Assembly: GCA_964570825.1 (NCBI GenBank)
Contig: CAZMZJ010000008.1
Span: 1-64,000 of the forward strand
Direction of reading: 5' to 3'
DNA length: 64,000 bases
From: UMGS1002 sp964570825
GTDB taxonomy: Bacteria; Bacillota; Clostridia; Oscillospirales; CAG-272
Shown: in pieces, positions 8,956 to 16,620 of the stretch
Numbering within the stretch: the stretch's first letter is position 1
Layout of the letters: the number at the start of each line of letters is the position of its first letter
The notes under the pieces: model-generated
The model's database searches: none
Told to the model about the DNA's origin: nothing
Seen by the model: the letters and a program-made list of their open reading frames with translations, nothing else
Program-made: the position numbers and the translations under genes

Positions 8956-8984
8956 ATTATACTACTTATGAATTGCTTTGTCAA
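8956..8984 (-). promoter_or_regulatory. Promoter of rplJL
   Basis: On the minus strand TTGACA (8984-8979) and TATAAT (8961-8956) match the sigma-A consensus exactly with a 17-bp spacer. Transcription would begin near 8949. Confidence 0.9.
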
Positions 8985-9088
8985 TGGTTTTATAAAATTA
9001 TTTCTGCTAATTTCCAAGTGATGCGTCAAAATATGCAATAAACGAGCCTGGATGCGGATTGCAACCATTGATACAGACAATTTTAATT

Positions 9089-9649
9089 TTATTTATTGTC
9101 TGTCTTATTATTTCTGATTATCCTTTCTGCGGCTCGTATCAGCCTTGTACGTAGCCAGTCGGGATTTATTATTGTAATATCGGCATCAAGAGCGAGGATA
9201 ACGCTCATAAATTTTTCAATGCTATGAAATTCGCACAGATACGTACCGTCTTTGTTTTTTTCCCTGATGAACGGTTGAAGCTCAATTACGGTCAGTTTCC
9301 CGCCGACGCGCAGGGTGGCGGCGTATGGTATCTGTGTCTGCACCACCATTTTTTCGGCTTCGGCAGGCTGCGGTGAGGTTTCTGCTGCAATGGATGCCAC
9401 AACACCGGTGTAGTCCTCGTCGTTATCTGCGGTTATGGCGACAGGCAGAGTAAAGTCGGCTGTATAGTAAAAGCCGTTATGAATAAAATCAAAGGCAACG
9501 GGGGCGCCGAGTTTGTCGCGTAAAAAATCAACGTCGCGCTGCGCCTGCCTATGAGATATGCCGAACCGTTCGGCAAGACGCTTGGCGTTCGGATAGCTGT
9601 GCTCTGTAATTTTGCGATGCAGCCACTGAATACGCAGATTTGCCGGCAT
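9089..9649 (-). CDS. Short HTH / WYL-type transcriptional regulator
   Basis: A 186-residue predicted DNA-binding protein. Residues about 1-60 form a helix-turn-helix of the DeoR/WYL kind (LAERFGISHRQAQRDVDFLR). The rest resembles a shortened WYL-type effector region and ends in PDWLRTRLIRAAERI, similar to the WCX extension. The full family is usually 300 residues or more, so this is a compact version; a clear WYL tripeptide is not present. GGAGGGTGT lies directly before the ATG. It lies 61 bp downstream of an unknown membrane protein gene in the same direction and could be co-transcribed with it. Ligand and targets are unknown. Confidence 0.7.
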   Translation of the reverse strand: MPANLRIQWLHRKITEHSYPNAKRLAERFGISHRQAQRDVDFLRDKLGAPVAFDFIHNGFYYTADFTLPVAITADNDEDYTGVVASIAAETSPQPAEAEKMVVQTQIPYAATLRVGGKLTVIELQPFIREKNKDGTYLCEFHSIEKFMSVILALDADITIINPDWLRTRLIRAAERIIRNNKTDNK

Positions 9650-9710
9650 ACACCCTCCTTATAAACGATTAACGCTTATTTTACCGCATTTTTTATGGAA
9701 GTATATTATT

Positions 9711-10514
9711 TTAAGTAGTAACGTTGTGGAATCTTGTAAAATCAATTAGTCTTGATAAGATATATACTGCAAACGGAATAGATGCGAACAAAGAGTAAAA
9801 AATATCGGGGATTTTATAGATGCCTGTTATTGTTAAAATAAGGAATGGAATTTCAAATACCGACGAAACAAGAACTCCTGTAAGCGAGAATACCATGAAA
9901 AGCTTGGGCATTCCCCGTCCAAGAAGAAAGCGCAGCTCATATACCATAAAAAGCATGAACGACATCATTGTCATCATGAAACTGATTTTCAAAGGGTTGT
10001 TCATTGCAATATTTTTATTTATATAAACTTCGGTCATTGAAACCGCTGCCCAGAAAATCGGAATAAAGCCTGCAATAATGTGTCCCGAACCGCTTTTTTT
10101 ATTTAATGCAGTCATAATAAAATATATTACCGAGAGAATGCCGAGCAGAGAGCACGAAGACGCTATGGTAAACTGTGAAAAAGTCATTATATTCATTTTT
10201 ACCAAGCGGCATATGAAATAAGCGGCAAATCCTGCCGAACAGATGCCGGCTATGATTTTTGTCATTTTGCTGTACGGGACCTCTCCGGCATCTATTGATT
10301 TATTAGGTATTATAAATAATGAAGAAAAAAACCATAACACCGTAAGGATTGTTATTGAAGCCGCTATTCGGGGCAGGAGCGCGGAAGTTTTGAAATAACC
10401 TATATATGGCTCGAATGAAAACAGATACGCAGCAGAAAAAAGAAGAGAACATATAATAGATAAAATCAAGGACGATGCTACATAGATTTTAATTTTGCCC
10501 GACATTTGTGTCAT
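9711..10514 (-). CDS. Unknown multi-pass membrane protein
   Basis: I do not recognise a family. The 267-residue product is strongly hydrophobic, with about eight predicted membrane segments beginning at residue 10 (IYVASSLILSIICSLLFSAA). Short polar loops separate them, and no enzyme motif is visible. A TATAAT at 10553-10548 on the minus strand lies about 35 nt before the ATG but has no good -35. An in-frame ATG three codons downstream (10505) is an alternative start. The WYL-type regulator gene follows it, so the two may form a small unit, perhaps a sensing or stress membrane protein with its regulator; this is inference. Confidence 0.65.
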   Translation of the reverse strand: MTQMSGKIKIYVASSLILSIICSLLFSAAYLFSFEPYIGYFKTSALLPRIAASITILTVLWFFSSLFIIPNKSIDAGEVPYSKMTKIIAGICSAGFAAYFICRLVKMNIMTFSQFTIASSCSLLGILSVIYFIMTALNKKSGSGHIIAGFIPIFWAAVSMTEVYINKNIAMNNPLKISFMMTMMSFMLFMVYELRFLLGRGMPKLFMVFSLTGVLVSSVFEIPFLILTITGIYKIPDIFYSLFASIPFAVYILSRLIDFTRFHNVTT

Positions 10515-10701
10515 ATTTAGCCTTCTTTAGATGAAATTATTTTATATATTATACTCTGTAAATGTTAACAATTTGTAAACAATTCGCGTCAAACGATTTG
10601 TTTTTCTGATTTAAATAATTATGAGGCATAAATTGTATAATATGTACAAATATTATTGCCAAAAAGGTCGATAAATTTTATATCGGTATTGAATATTACT
10701 A

Positions 10702-10730
10702 TTGATTTATGATGCCGGATATGATAAAAT
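10702..10730 (+). promoter_or_regulatory. Promoter of the S10 operon
   Basis: TTGATT (10702-10707) and TAAAAT (10725-10730) with a 17-bp spacer; TG at 10722-10723 makes an extended -10. A second -10-like TATAAT lies at 10636-10641 without a good -35. Bases 10515-10700 otherwise hold only AT-rich sequence. Confidence 0.65.
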
Positions 10731-10736
10731 TATAAA

Positions 10737-11072
10737 GCTTGATATGCGAAGAAGTCTTTGGCGGAAGCCAAAGCAATGCGTTGAAACGGAAGGTTGCTGT
10801 CTTAGACAGGTAATTTCCGTGGAGCATGTCCGTTAATCGGGCGGCAATAATTCCAATGCACCGCGGTAAAAACCCATACCGCTGACCGCTGCTTCTGTTT
10901 TTCGGAATTTGTCGCGCAATGCTGAGCGCACAAATTTCGTTTTTTATCGGGATGCGGAAGAAACACACGGCGGCGTGTGCGAGGAAAATTGCCCCGCTTT
11001 CAAATCGCAGCCGAAAAGCCTGCATTATTAATATGCAAGAAAGGCGCGAAATAAGAAAAGGAGGCAGAAAAA
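10737..11072 (+). promoter_or_regulatory. Structured 5' leader of the S10 ribosomal operon
   Basis: The 336-nt untranslated leader can form at least four hairpins before a terminator. These are: 10756-10773, a 7-bp stem capped by a GGAA (GNRA) tetraloop; 10786-10820, with an inner CTGTC/GACAG stem; 10863-10882, GCGGTA/TACCGC; and the attenuator at 10903-10939. This organisation (promoter, folded RNA, terminator, first gene) is typical of feedback attenuation by a ribosomal protein. The ligand is not known from the sequence; L4 regulates the S10 operon in enterobacteria. Confidence 0.6.
10903..10945 (+). terminator. Attenuator in the S10 operon leader
   Basis: AATTTGT (10906-10912) pairs with ACAAATT (10930-10936) and GCGC (10914-10917) with GCGC (10926-10929), with a single bulged C. 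Flanking C-G and G-C pairs extend the stem. Six T follow (10940-10945). It lies about 130 nt before rpsJ. Confidence 0.75.
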
Positions 11073-11384
11073 ATGGCAGTCAATGAGAAAATCAGAATCC
11101 GTCTCAAGAGCTACGATCACACGATTATCGATACGGCAGCACAGAAGATAGTCGAGATTGCAAAGAGACAGGGCGCAACGGTGTCCGGACCAATCCCGCT
11201 TCCCACCGAAAAGGAGATCACAACGATTCTCCGCGCGGTTCACAAATATAAGGATAGCCGCGAGCAGTTCGAGTACCGCACCCATAAGAGACTGATCGAC
11301 ATCATCAGACCGACAAAGAAGCTTGTCGAGGATCTGATGAATGTGGAACTCCCGGCCGGAGTAGAGATCGAGATTAAGCTGTAA
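11073..11384 (+). CDS. rpsJ: Ribosomal protein S10
   Basis: S10 is a head protein of the 30S subunit and, in bacteria, also the NusE partner of NusB in transcription antitermination. The 103-residue product is full length (KIRIRLKSYDHTIIDTAAQKI at the N-terminus, THKRLIDIIRPTK near 75-87, ending EIEIKL). AAGGAGG lies 9 nt before the ATG. It is the first gene of the cluster, after a long leader, and is followed by an unusually long 188-bp structured spacer before rplC. Confidence 0.98.
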   Translation: MAVNEKIRIRLKSYDHTIIDTAAQKIVEIAKRQGATVSGPIPLPTEKEITTILRAVHKYKDSREQFEYRTHKRLIDIIRPTKKLVEDLMNVELPAGVEIEIKL

Positions 11385-11391
11385 TTCGCAA

Positions 11392-11451
11392 AGGTATGAC
11401 GCAGAAAACTGCGATACCTCGGCAGGCGAACACAAAGGACAATCCCTGCCG
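11392..11451 (+). promoter_or_regulatory. Two adjacent hairpins in the rpsJ-rplC spacer
   Basis: AGGTAT/ATACCT with inner CGCAG/CTGCG around an AAAA loop (11392-11419) is followed immediately by CGGCAGG/CCTGCCG (11420-11451). No T-tract follows, so these are not intrinsic terminators; an RNA processing site or protein-binding site is possible. Confidence 0.5.
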
Positions 11452-11572
11452 GATAAATATCAAGCAATAGGTTCACAATAGCAGCCCCGCCGCAGCGTGC
11501 GGCAATGTTGGTCATGTTGGCGAACCCGAAAGGGAAATCCAAAACGTCAACCAATAACCTGCAGGAGGAAAA

Positions 11573-12205
11573 ATGAAAAAAGCTATTATCGGCAAAAAAT
11601 TGGGTATGACGCAGATTTTCGACGAAGTCGGAAACGTCATCCCGGTGACAGTCATCGAAGCCGGTCCGTGCGTGGTCGCTCAGAAGAAGACCGTTGCAAA
11701 GGAAGGCTACGATGCGCTTCAGCTCGGTTTTATTGATGTGAAAGAAAAGCATCTCAATAAACCCGAGATCGGACACTTCAAAGCCGCGAATGTCGCGGTG
11801 AAGAAGCACCTCAAGGAGTTCCGCCTTGAAAACTGCTCCGGATACAACGTGGGCGATACAATATCCGTCGATACCTTCGCCGCCGGCGATAAGGTCGACA
11901 TCACAGGTATTACTAAAGGCCGCGGATTTACGGGCGTTATCAAGCGCTGGAATCAGCAAAGACTCAAGATGACGCACGGCGTCGGACCTGTGCACCGCGA
12001 ACCGGGCTCCATGGGTTCAAACACCAGCCCCGGACATATATGCAAGAACAAGCACATGGCAGGGCAGTATGGCGGAGAACAGGTGACAATTCTCAATCTT
12101 AAAGTAGTCAAGATCGACACGGAAAAGAATCTCATCGCGGTTAAAGGCGCAGTGCCCGGCGCGAAAGACGGAATAGTTTTCATCCGTGATTCGGTCAAAG
12201 CATAA
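11573..12205 (+). CDS. rplC: Ribosomal protein L3
   Basis: One of the first proteins to bind 23S rRNA; it reaches the peptidyl-transferase centre. The 210-residue length is normal. Diagnostic sequence includes KKLGMTQIFDE at the N-terminus and the loop with GVGPVHREPGSMG (about 145-158), which contains the glutamine/histidine-rich tip region. GCAGGAGG precedes the ATG. It is separated from rpsJ by the structured spacer, and from rplD by 19 bp. Confidence 0.98.
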   Translation: MKKAIIGKKLGMTQIFDEVGNVIPVTVIEAGPCVVAQKKTVAKEGYDALQLGFIDVKEKHLNKPEIGHFKAANVAVKKHLKEFRLENCSGYNVGDTISVDTFAAGDKVDITGITKGRGFTGVIKRWNQQRLKMTHGVGPVHREPGSMGSNTSPGHICKNKHMAGQYGGEQVTILNLKVVKIDTEKNLIAVKGAVPGAKDGIVFIRDSVKA

Positions 12206-12224
12206 GCGGTGAGGAGGAAGAACA

Positions 12225-12854
12225 ATGCCTAGCGTAAAAGTAATGGATATGGCCGGCAAAGAAGTCGGCGAAATCACTCTGTCCGACGTTATTTTCGGTG
12301 CAGACGTGAACAGTGCAGTTCTCCATGCCGCAGTAAGAGCTTACCTTCTCAATCAGAGACAGGGAACACAGTCGACTCTCACGCGCGGAGAGGTTTCCGG
12401 GGGAGGAAAAAAGCCCTGGAGACAGAAGGGCACCGGCAGAGCCCGTCAGGGTTCAATCCGTGCACCTCAGTGGACGCACGGCGGCATAGCTCTTGGCCCG
12501 AAGCCGAGAAGCTACCGTACGGACTTGAATAAAAAGACAAAGAGAGCAGCGCTTTATGGAGCGTTGTCGGCTAAAGTCGCATCGGGTGATCTCGTCGTTG
12601 TGGACGAAATCAAGTGCGAGGACTACAGCACAAAGACCATGGTCAATATGCTGAACGCACTCGGATCCGATAAGAAAGCGCTTGTGGTGCTTCCGGCAGT
12701 CGATCAGTTCGTTATCAAGAGCTGCGACAACATTCCGGGTGTGAAGACCTCTCTCTACAACACGATAAACGTATACGATGTGCTTAACGCTGATAAATTC
12801 ATCGTGGCAAAAGAGGCAGTTAAGCTGCTCGAGGAGGTATATGGCAATGAGTAA
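12225..12854 (+). CDS. rplD: Ribosomal protein L4
   Basis: L4 lines the exit tunnel and is the classical autoregulator of the S10 operon in enterobacteria. The 209-residue protein has the extended tunnel loop with GTGRARQGSIRAPQW (about 66-80) and a globular remainder of ordinary length. GTGAGGAGGAAG precedes the ATG. Its stop codon overlaps the start region of rplW (ATGAGTAA), indicating translational coupling. Given the attenuator upstream of rpsJ, L4 is a reasonable candidate effector, but the sequence does not prove this. Confidence 0.98.
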   Translation: MPSVKVMDMAGKEVGEITLSDVIFGADVNSAVLHAAVRAYLLNQRQGTQSTLTRGEVSGGGKKPWRQKGTGRARQGSIRAPQWTHGGIALGPKPRSYRTDLNKKTKRAALYGALSAKVASGDLVVVDEIKCEDYSTKTMVNMLNALGSDKKALVVLPAVDQFVIKSCDNIPGVKTSLYNTINVYDVLNADKFIVAKEAVKLLEEVYGNE

Positions 12855-13272
12855 AATGGCTCAGGATATCATACTCTCCCCTGTGATTACGGAGGAAGCC
12901 TTCGCCCTTATGTCGGGCAAAAAGAATAAAGCCCGCAAGGATCCGAAGGAAGTAATGAAGTCCGACAGATATAAGAACAGACTTGCCAAGGCCGAAAAGA
13001 CCGGTAAGAAAATTAGAGAGCCTTTGGAGCCGGCAGTCGTTCTTAAGAAGTACGTCTTCGAGGTTGACAAGAACGCCACAAAACCTGAAATCGCGGCAGC
13101 GGTTGAGGAACTTTTCGGTGTCAAGGTTCTTGAAGTCAACACAATCAATATGAAGAGAAAGCCCAAGAGACTCGGCGCTCAGCCGGCAGGCTTTACCGCC
13201 GCTTGGAAGAAAGCAATAGTCACGCTCAAACCCGATTCGAAGACCATCGAGTTCTTCGAAGGGATGAACTGA
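12847..13272 (+). CDS. rplW: Ribosomal protein L23 with a lysine-rich insertion
   Basis: L23 sits at the tunnel exit and docks trigger factor and SRP. The N-terminal SPVITEEAFALM and the C-terminal half beginning KYVFEVDKNATKPEI are standard. Between them lies an insertion of about 40 residues rich in Lys and Arg (KKNKARKDPKEV... to ...EPAVVLKK), giving 141 residues against the usual 95-100. The ATG at 12847 is chosen because it lies 9 nt after GAGGAGG; the ATG at 12841 is only 3 nt away. It overlaps the rplD stop codon. Confidence 0.93.
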   Translation: MSKMAQDIILSPVITEEAFALMSGKKNKARKDPKEVMKSDRYKNRLAKAEKTGKKIREPLEPAVVLKKYVFEVDKNATKPEIAAAVEELFGVKVLEVNTINMKRKPKRLGAQPAGFTAAWKKAIVTLKPDSKTIEFFEGMN

Positions 13273-13290
13273 TAGCGGGAGGAAAGCAGA

Positions 13291-14121
13291 ATGCCTACAA
13301 TTAAGTATAAGCCGACTACCGCGGCAAGAAGAAACATGACGGTGCCTTCTTTCGAGGAAATCACCAAGTTTATCCCCGAGAAGTCGCTTACCGTTATCAA
13401 GAAGAAAAATGCCGGACGCAACAGCTACGGCAAAATCACTGTCCGTCACAGAGGCGGCGGCAACAAACTGAAGTACAGAATTATCGATTACAAGCGTCAG
13501 AACACCTCTCCCGCAACGGTAATCGGAATCGAGTACGACCCGAACAGATCCGCTTATATCGCGCTGCTTCAGAATGAAGCCGGAGAAAAGAGCTATATAA
13601 TTGCTCCGGTCGGACTGACCAACGGCGATAAGGTTTACTCAAGCGCAGACGCCGATATCAAGTACGGCAACACGCTTCCGATTAACAATATTCCGGTCGG
13701 TACGATGATTCACAATATCGAGCTTTATCCCGGAAAGGGCGCACAGCTTGTCCGTGCCGCAGGAGCTTTCGCTCAGCTGATCGCAAAGGAAAACGGCGAA
13801 GCGCAGGTGAGACTGCCTTCGGGTGAAGTCCGTATCGTCCGCCTTGACTGCAAGGCCACAATCGGACAGGTCGGCAACATCGAGCACGACACTGTCAAAG
13901 TCGGCAAAGCCGGCAAGACACGCCATAAGGGAATCCGTCCTACCGTCCGTGGTTCTGTCATGAACCCGTGCGACCACCCTCACGGCGGCGGAGAAGGCAA
14001 GGCTCCTATAGGACATCCGGGACCGCTGACTCCTTGGGGCAAGCCTACGCTCGGATATAAGACAAGAAACAAGAAAGCAAGAACAAACAAATTCATCGTT
14101 AAGCGCAGAAACGACAAATAA
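13291..14121 (+). CDS. rplB: Ribosomal protein L2
   Basis: Primary 23S rRNA-binding protein at the subunit interface, needed for subunit joining and peptidyl transfer. The 276-residue length is normal. The conserved C-terminal segment with VMNPCDHPHGGGEG (about 225-238), including the essential histidine, is intact, followed by the basic tail GYKTRNKKARTNKFIVKRR. GGGAGGAAA precedes the ATG, 18 bp after rplW. Confidence 0.98.
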   Translation: MPTIKYKPTTAARRNMTVPSFEEITKFIPEKSLTVIKKKNAGRNSYGKITVRHRGGGNKLKYRIIDYKRQNTSPATVIGIEYDPNRSAYIALLQNEAGEKSYIIAPVGLTNGDKVYSSADADIKYGNTLPINNIPVGTMIHNIELYPGKGAQLVRAAGAFAQLIAKENGEAQVRLPSGEVRIVRLDCKATIGQVGNIEHDTVKVGKAGKTRHKGIRPTVRGSVMNPCDHPHGGGEGKAPIGHPGPLTPWGKPTLGYKTRNKKARTNKFIVKRRNDK

Positions 14122-14135
14122 GGAGGGAATGAAAA

Positions 14136-14429
14136 ATGAGCAGAAGTCTTAAGAAAGCACCGTTCGTGGAAAAGAAGCTTTACGACCGCATCTGTGCCAT
14201 GAACGCGAAGAATGAGAAGAAAGTTCTCAAGACATGGTCCCGCGCATCCACGATATTCCCGGAATTTGTCGGACACACAATCGCGGTTCACGATGGAAGA
14301 AAGCATATTCCGGTTTATATCACAGAAGATATGGTAGGCCACAGGCTCGGAGAGTTTGCTCTCACACGCACATTCAAGGGTCACTCGGGCTCGAAAACAT
14401 CCAACACCGATAAGGCTGAGAAGGCTTAA
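14136..14429 (+). CDS. rpsS: Ribosomal protein S19
   Basis: 30S head protein near the A-site finger contact. The 97-residue product starts MSRSLKKAPFVEKKL and contains the standard FVGHTIAVHDGRKHIPVYIT and GHRLGEFALTRTFKGH segments. GGAGGG lies 8 nt before the ATG. The gene is immediately followed by the rplV ribosome site. Confidence 0.98.
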   Translation: MSRSLKKAPFVEKKLYDRICAMNAKNEKKVLKTWSRASTIFPEFVGHTIAVHDGRKHIPVYITEDMVGHRLGEFALTRTFKGHSGSKTSNTDKAEKA

Positions 14430-14452
14430 TGCAAAGGGAGGCAGCATTGAAA

Positions 14453-14788
14453 ATGGAAGCAAAAGCATATCTTAAATATGCGAGAATTTCCCCGCGCAAA
14501 GTTCAGTTCGTACTTGACCTCATAAGAGGCAAGGATACGGGTGTTGCGATGGCAATACTCAAGAATACACCGAGAGGTGCGTCACCTTATCTGATCAAGC
14601 TGCTGGGAAGCGCAATCGCAAACGCAGAACAGAATTTCCACATGGATACATCCAAGCTTTACGTCTCGGAGTGCTTCGTGTGCGCAGGACCCACGCTCAA
14701 GAGACTCAACTACAGAGCAAAGGGAAGCGCGGACAGAATCAACAAGAGAACTTGCCACGTGACAATCGCTGTCAGTGAGAAAGCATAA
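14453..14788 (+). CDS. rplV: Ribosomal protein L22
   Basis: Tunnel-wall protein; its beta-hairpin faces the nascent chain and is a known site of macrolide-resistance changes. The sequence MEAKAYLKYARISPRKVQ begins a standard L22 of 111 residues ending VTIAVSEKA. AGGGAGG at 14435-14441 fits either this ATG (11 nt) or the TTG at 14447 (5 nt), which would add two residues. An ATG at 14429 overlapping the rpsS stop has no suitable ribosome site. Confidence 0.95.
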   Translation: MEAKAYLKYARISPRKVQFVLDLIRGKDTGVAMAILKNTPRGASPYLIKLLGSAIANAEQNFHMDTSKLYVSECFVCAGPTLKRLNYRAKGSADRINKRTCHVTIAVSEKA

Positions 14789-14803
14789 GGAGGGTAAAGC
14801 TGA

Positions 14804-15652
14804 ATGGGACAGAAAGTTAATCCCCACGGACTCCGTGTGGGCATAATCAAAGACTGGGATTCAAGATGGTACGTCAAGGATGAAGAATTCGGCGAAACCC
14901 TTGTATCCGATTATAAAGTCAGAAAATTTCTCAAGGACGAATTCAAGAATGCCGGTGTGCCTAAGATCGAGATAGAGCGCACAAGCCGCGCCGTTAAAAT
15001 TACCATACACTGCGCAAAGCCGGGCATGGTAATAGGACGCGGTGGTTCCGAGAAGGAAAAATACAAGGCAATTCTTGAAAAGATGCTTAATAAGCCGGTA
15101 AAACTCGATATCGTCGAAGTCAGACAGCCCGATCTCTCGGCACAGCTTGTGGCAGAGAATATTGCCTCTCAGCTTGAGAGACGCATTTCCTTCCGCCGCG
15201 CAATGAAGATGGCTATCAGAAACACAATGAGACTCGGCGCGAAGGGAATTAGAATCAAATGCGGCGGACGTCTCGGCGGAGCGGAGATCGCAAGGGCTGA
15301 GCATTATCACGAGGGTACCATCCCGCTTCAGACGCTGAGAGCCGATATCGATTACGGTTTCTGGGAAGCAAACACCACCTATGGAAAGATCGGTGTCAAG
15401 GTCTGGATATACCGCGGCGAGGTCCTCTCGGACGTAAACAGACAGGGCTACAACCCGCACGATCGCCGTGAGAATCGCGATAACAGGGGAGGAGACCGCA
15501 GACCCCCTCGCGAAAACAATTTCCGTTCCGGCGAGCGTCGTCAGGGCGATCGTCCGGCAGATGCACGTCAGGGATTCGGCGGCGAGCGCAGAGCTCCGAG
15601 AAACGATGCGCCCCGTCAGGATAGAACTCCTAAAGAAGGAGGCAAGAAATAA
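14804..15652 (+). CDS. rpsC: Ribosomal protein S3 with a charged C-terminal tail
   Basis: S3 forms part of the mRNA entry tunnel of the 30S subunit. Residues 1-215 are standard: N-terminal MGQKVNPHGLRVGIIKDWDS, the KH domain with GMVIGRGGSEKEK (about 75-88), and the C-terminal domain ending KVWIYRGEV. A further 65 residues or so, rich in Arg, Asp, Gly and Pro (for example DRRENRDNRGGDRRPP), make the protein 282 residues, longer than the usual 220-230. The tail looks disordered. GGAGGG precedes the ATG. Confidence 0.97.
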   Translation: MGQKVNPHGLRVGIIKDWDSRWYVKDEEFGETLVSDYKVRKFLKDEFKNAGVPKIEIERTSRAVKITIHCAKPGMVIGRGGSEKEKYKAILEKMLNKPVKLDIVEVRQPDLSAQLVAENIASQLERRISFRRAMKMAIRNTMRLGAKGIRIKCGGRLGGAEIARAEHYHEGTIPLQTLRADIDYGFWEANTTYGKIGVKVWIYRGEVLSDVNRQGYNPHDRRENRDNRGGDRRPPRENNFRSGERRQGDRPADARQGFGGERRAPRNDAPRQDRTPKEGGKK

Positions 15653-15654
15653 TT

Positions 15655-16089
15655 ATGTTAATGCCTAAAAGAGTAAAATACCGCCGCGTGCAGCGCGGTC
15701 GTATGAAAGGTAAGGCAACCCGCGGAAACACGGTGTCTAACGGCGAGTACGGACTTGTCGCACTTGAACCGGCATGGATAACCAGCAACCAGATAGAAGC
15801 AGCCCGTATCGCTATGACACGTTTCATCAAGCGTGGCGGTCAGGTCTGGATAAAGATATTCCCGGATAAGCCTGTTACTGAGAAGCCGGCTGAAACTCGA
15901 ATGGGTTCCGGAAAAGGCTCGCCTGAGTACTGGGTGGCCGTGGTGAAACCGGGCAGAGTGATGTTTGAAATGGCCGGAGTCGACCTTGCAACCGCAAAGG
16001 AAGCTCTGCGCCTTGCCAGCTACAAGCTGCCTATCAAGACAAAGTTCGTTATGAAAGACGAAACAAAAAATGAAAACGGGGAGGTATAA
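15655..16089 (+). CDS. rplP: Ribosomal protein L16
   Basis: L16 stabilises tRNA binding at the A and P sites on the 50S subunit. The 144-residue product starts MLMPKRVKYRRVQRGRMKG and shows the conserved GSGKGSPEYWVAVVKPGR loop (about 84-101). The first of two nearby ATGs (15655) is chosen: GGAGG is 12 nt upstream, and M-L-M-P matches the usual ML(L/M)PKR start. It begins 2 nt after the rpsC stop. Confidence 0.98.
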   Translation: MLMPKRVKYRRVQRGRMKGKATRGNTVSNGEYGLVALEPAWITSNQIEAARIAMTRFIKRGGQVWIKIFPDKPVTEKPAETRMGSGKGSPEYWVAVVKPGRVMFEMAGVDLATAKEALRLASYKLPIKTKFVMKDETKNENGEV

Positions 16090-16094
16090 AAGCT

Positions 16095-16286
16095 GTGAAA
16101 GTCAAAGATATCAGAGAATTAAGCGTCGATGAGCTCAACGCGAAGCTTAAAGAGCTCAAGACCGAGCTTTTCAACCTCCGCTTCCAGCTTGCAATCAACC
16201 AGCTTGAAAACACCAACCGCATACCCGAGGTCAAGCGCGACATCGCACGCGTTATGACGATCCTTCAGGAAAAGAAGGAAGCTTAA
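16095..16286 (+). CDS. rpmC: Ribosomal protein L29
   Basis: Small helical protein near the tunnel exit, beside L23. The 63-residue product has the expected two-helix pattern (RELSVDELNAKLKELKTELF and NTNRIPEVKRDIARVMTIL). Translation starts at GTG, 6 nt after the rplP stop, behind GGGGAGG. Confidence 0.97.
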   Translation: MKVKDIRELSVDELNAKLKELKTELFNLRFQLAINQLENTNRIPEVKRDIARVMTILQEKKEA

Positions 16287-16297
16287 GGAGGAAGGTC

Positions 16298-16558
16298 ATG
16301 ACTGAAGAAAGAAATCTCAGAAAAACAAGAGTAGGCCTGGTTGTAAGCAACAAGATGAACAAGACTGTTACAGTCGCCATCGAGGATAACGTGAAGCACC
16401 CGGTTTACGGCAAAATCATCAAGCACACCTTGAAAGTTCATGCGCATGACGAAGAAAACGCGTGCGGCATCGGCGACAAGGTTGAGATTATGGAGACAAG
16501 GCCGCTCTCGAAAACAAAGAGATGGCGCGTCGTCGAAATAATCGAGAAGGCTAAATAA
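16298..16558 (+). CDS. rpsQ: Ribosomal protein S17
   Basis: Primary 16S rRNA-binding protein of the 30S body. The 86-residue OB-fold protein shows VGLVVSNKMNKTVTVAIED at the N-terminus and METRPLSKTKRWRVVEI near the C-terminus. AAGGAGGAAGG lies before the ATG. A 62-bp spacer to rplN follows, longer than most in the cluster. Confidence 0.98.
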   Translation: MTEERNLRKTRVGLVVSNKMNKTVTVAIEDNVKHPVYGKIIKHTLKVHAHDEENACGIGDKVEIMETRPLSKTKRWRVVEIIEKAK

Positions 16559-16620
16559 CTGCACATTGTATTCATTAAGTAGATACGTCAAAGTCGTATT
16601 GAAACAGGAGGAAACACAAA

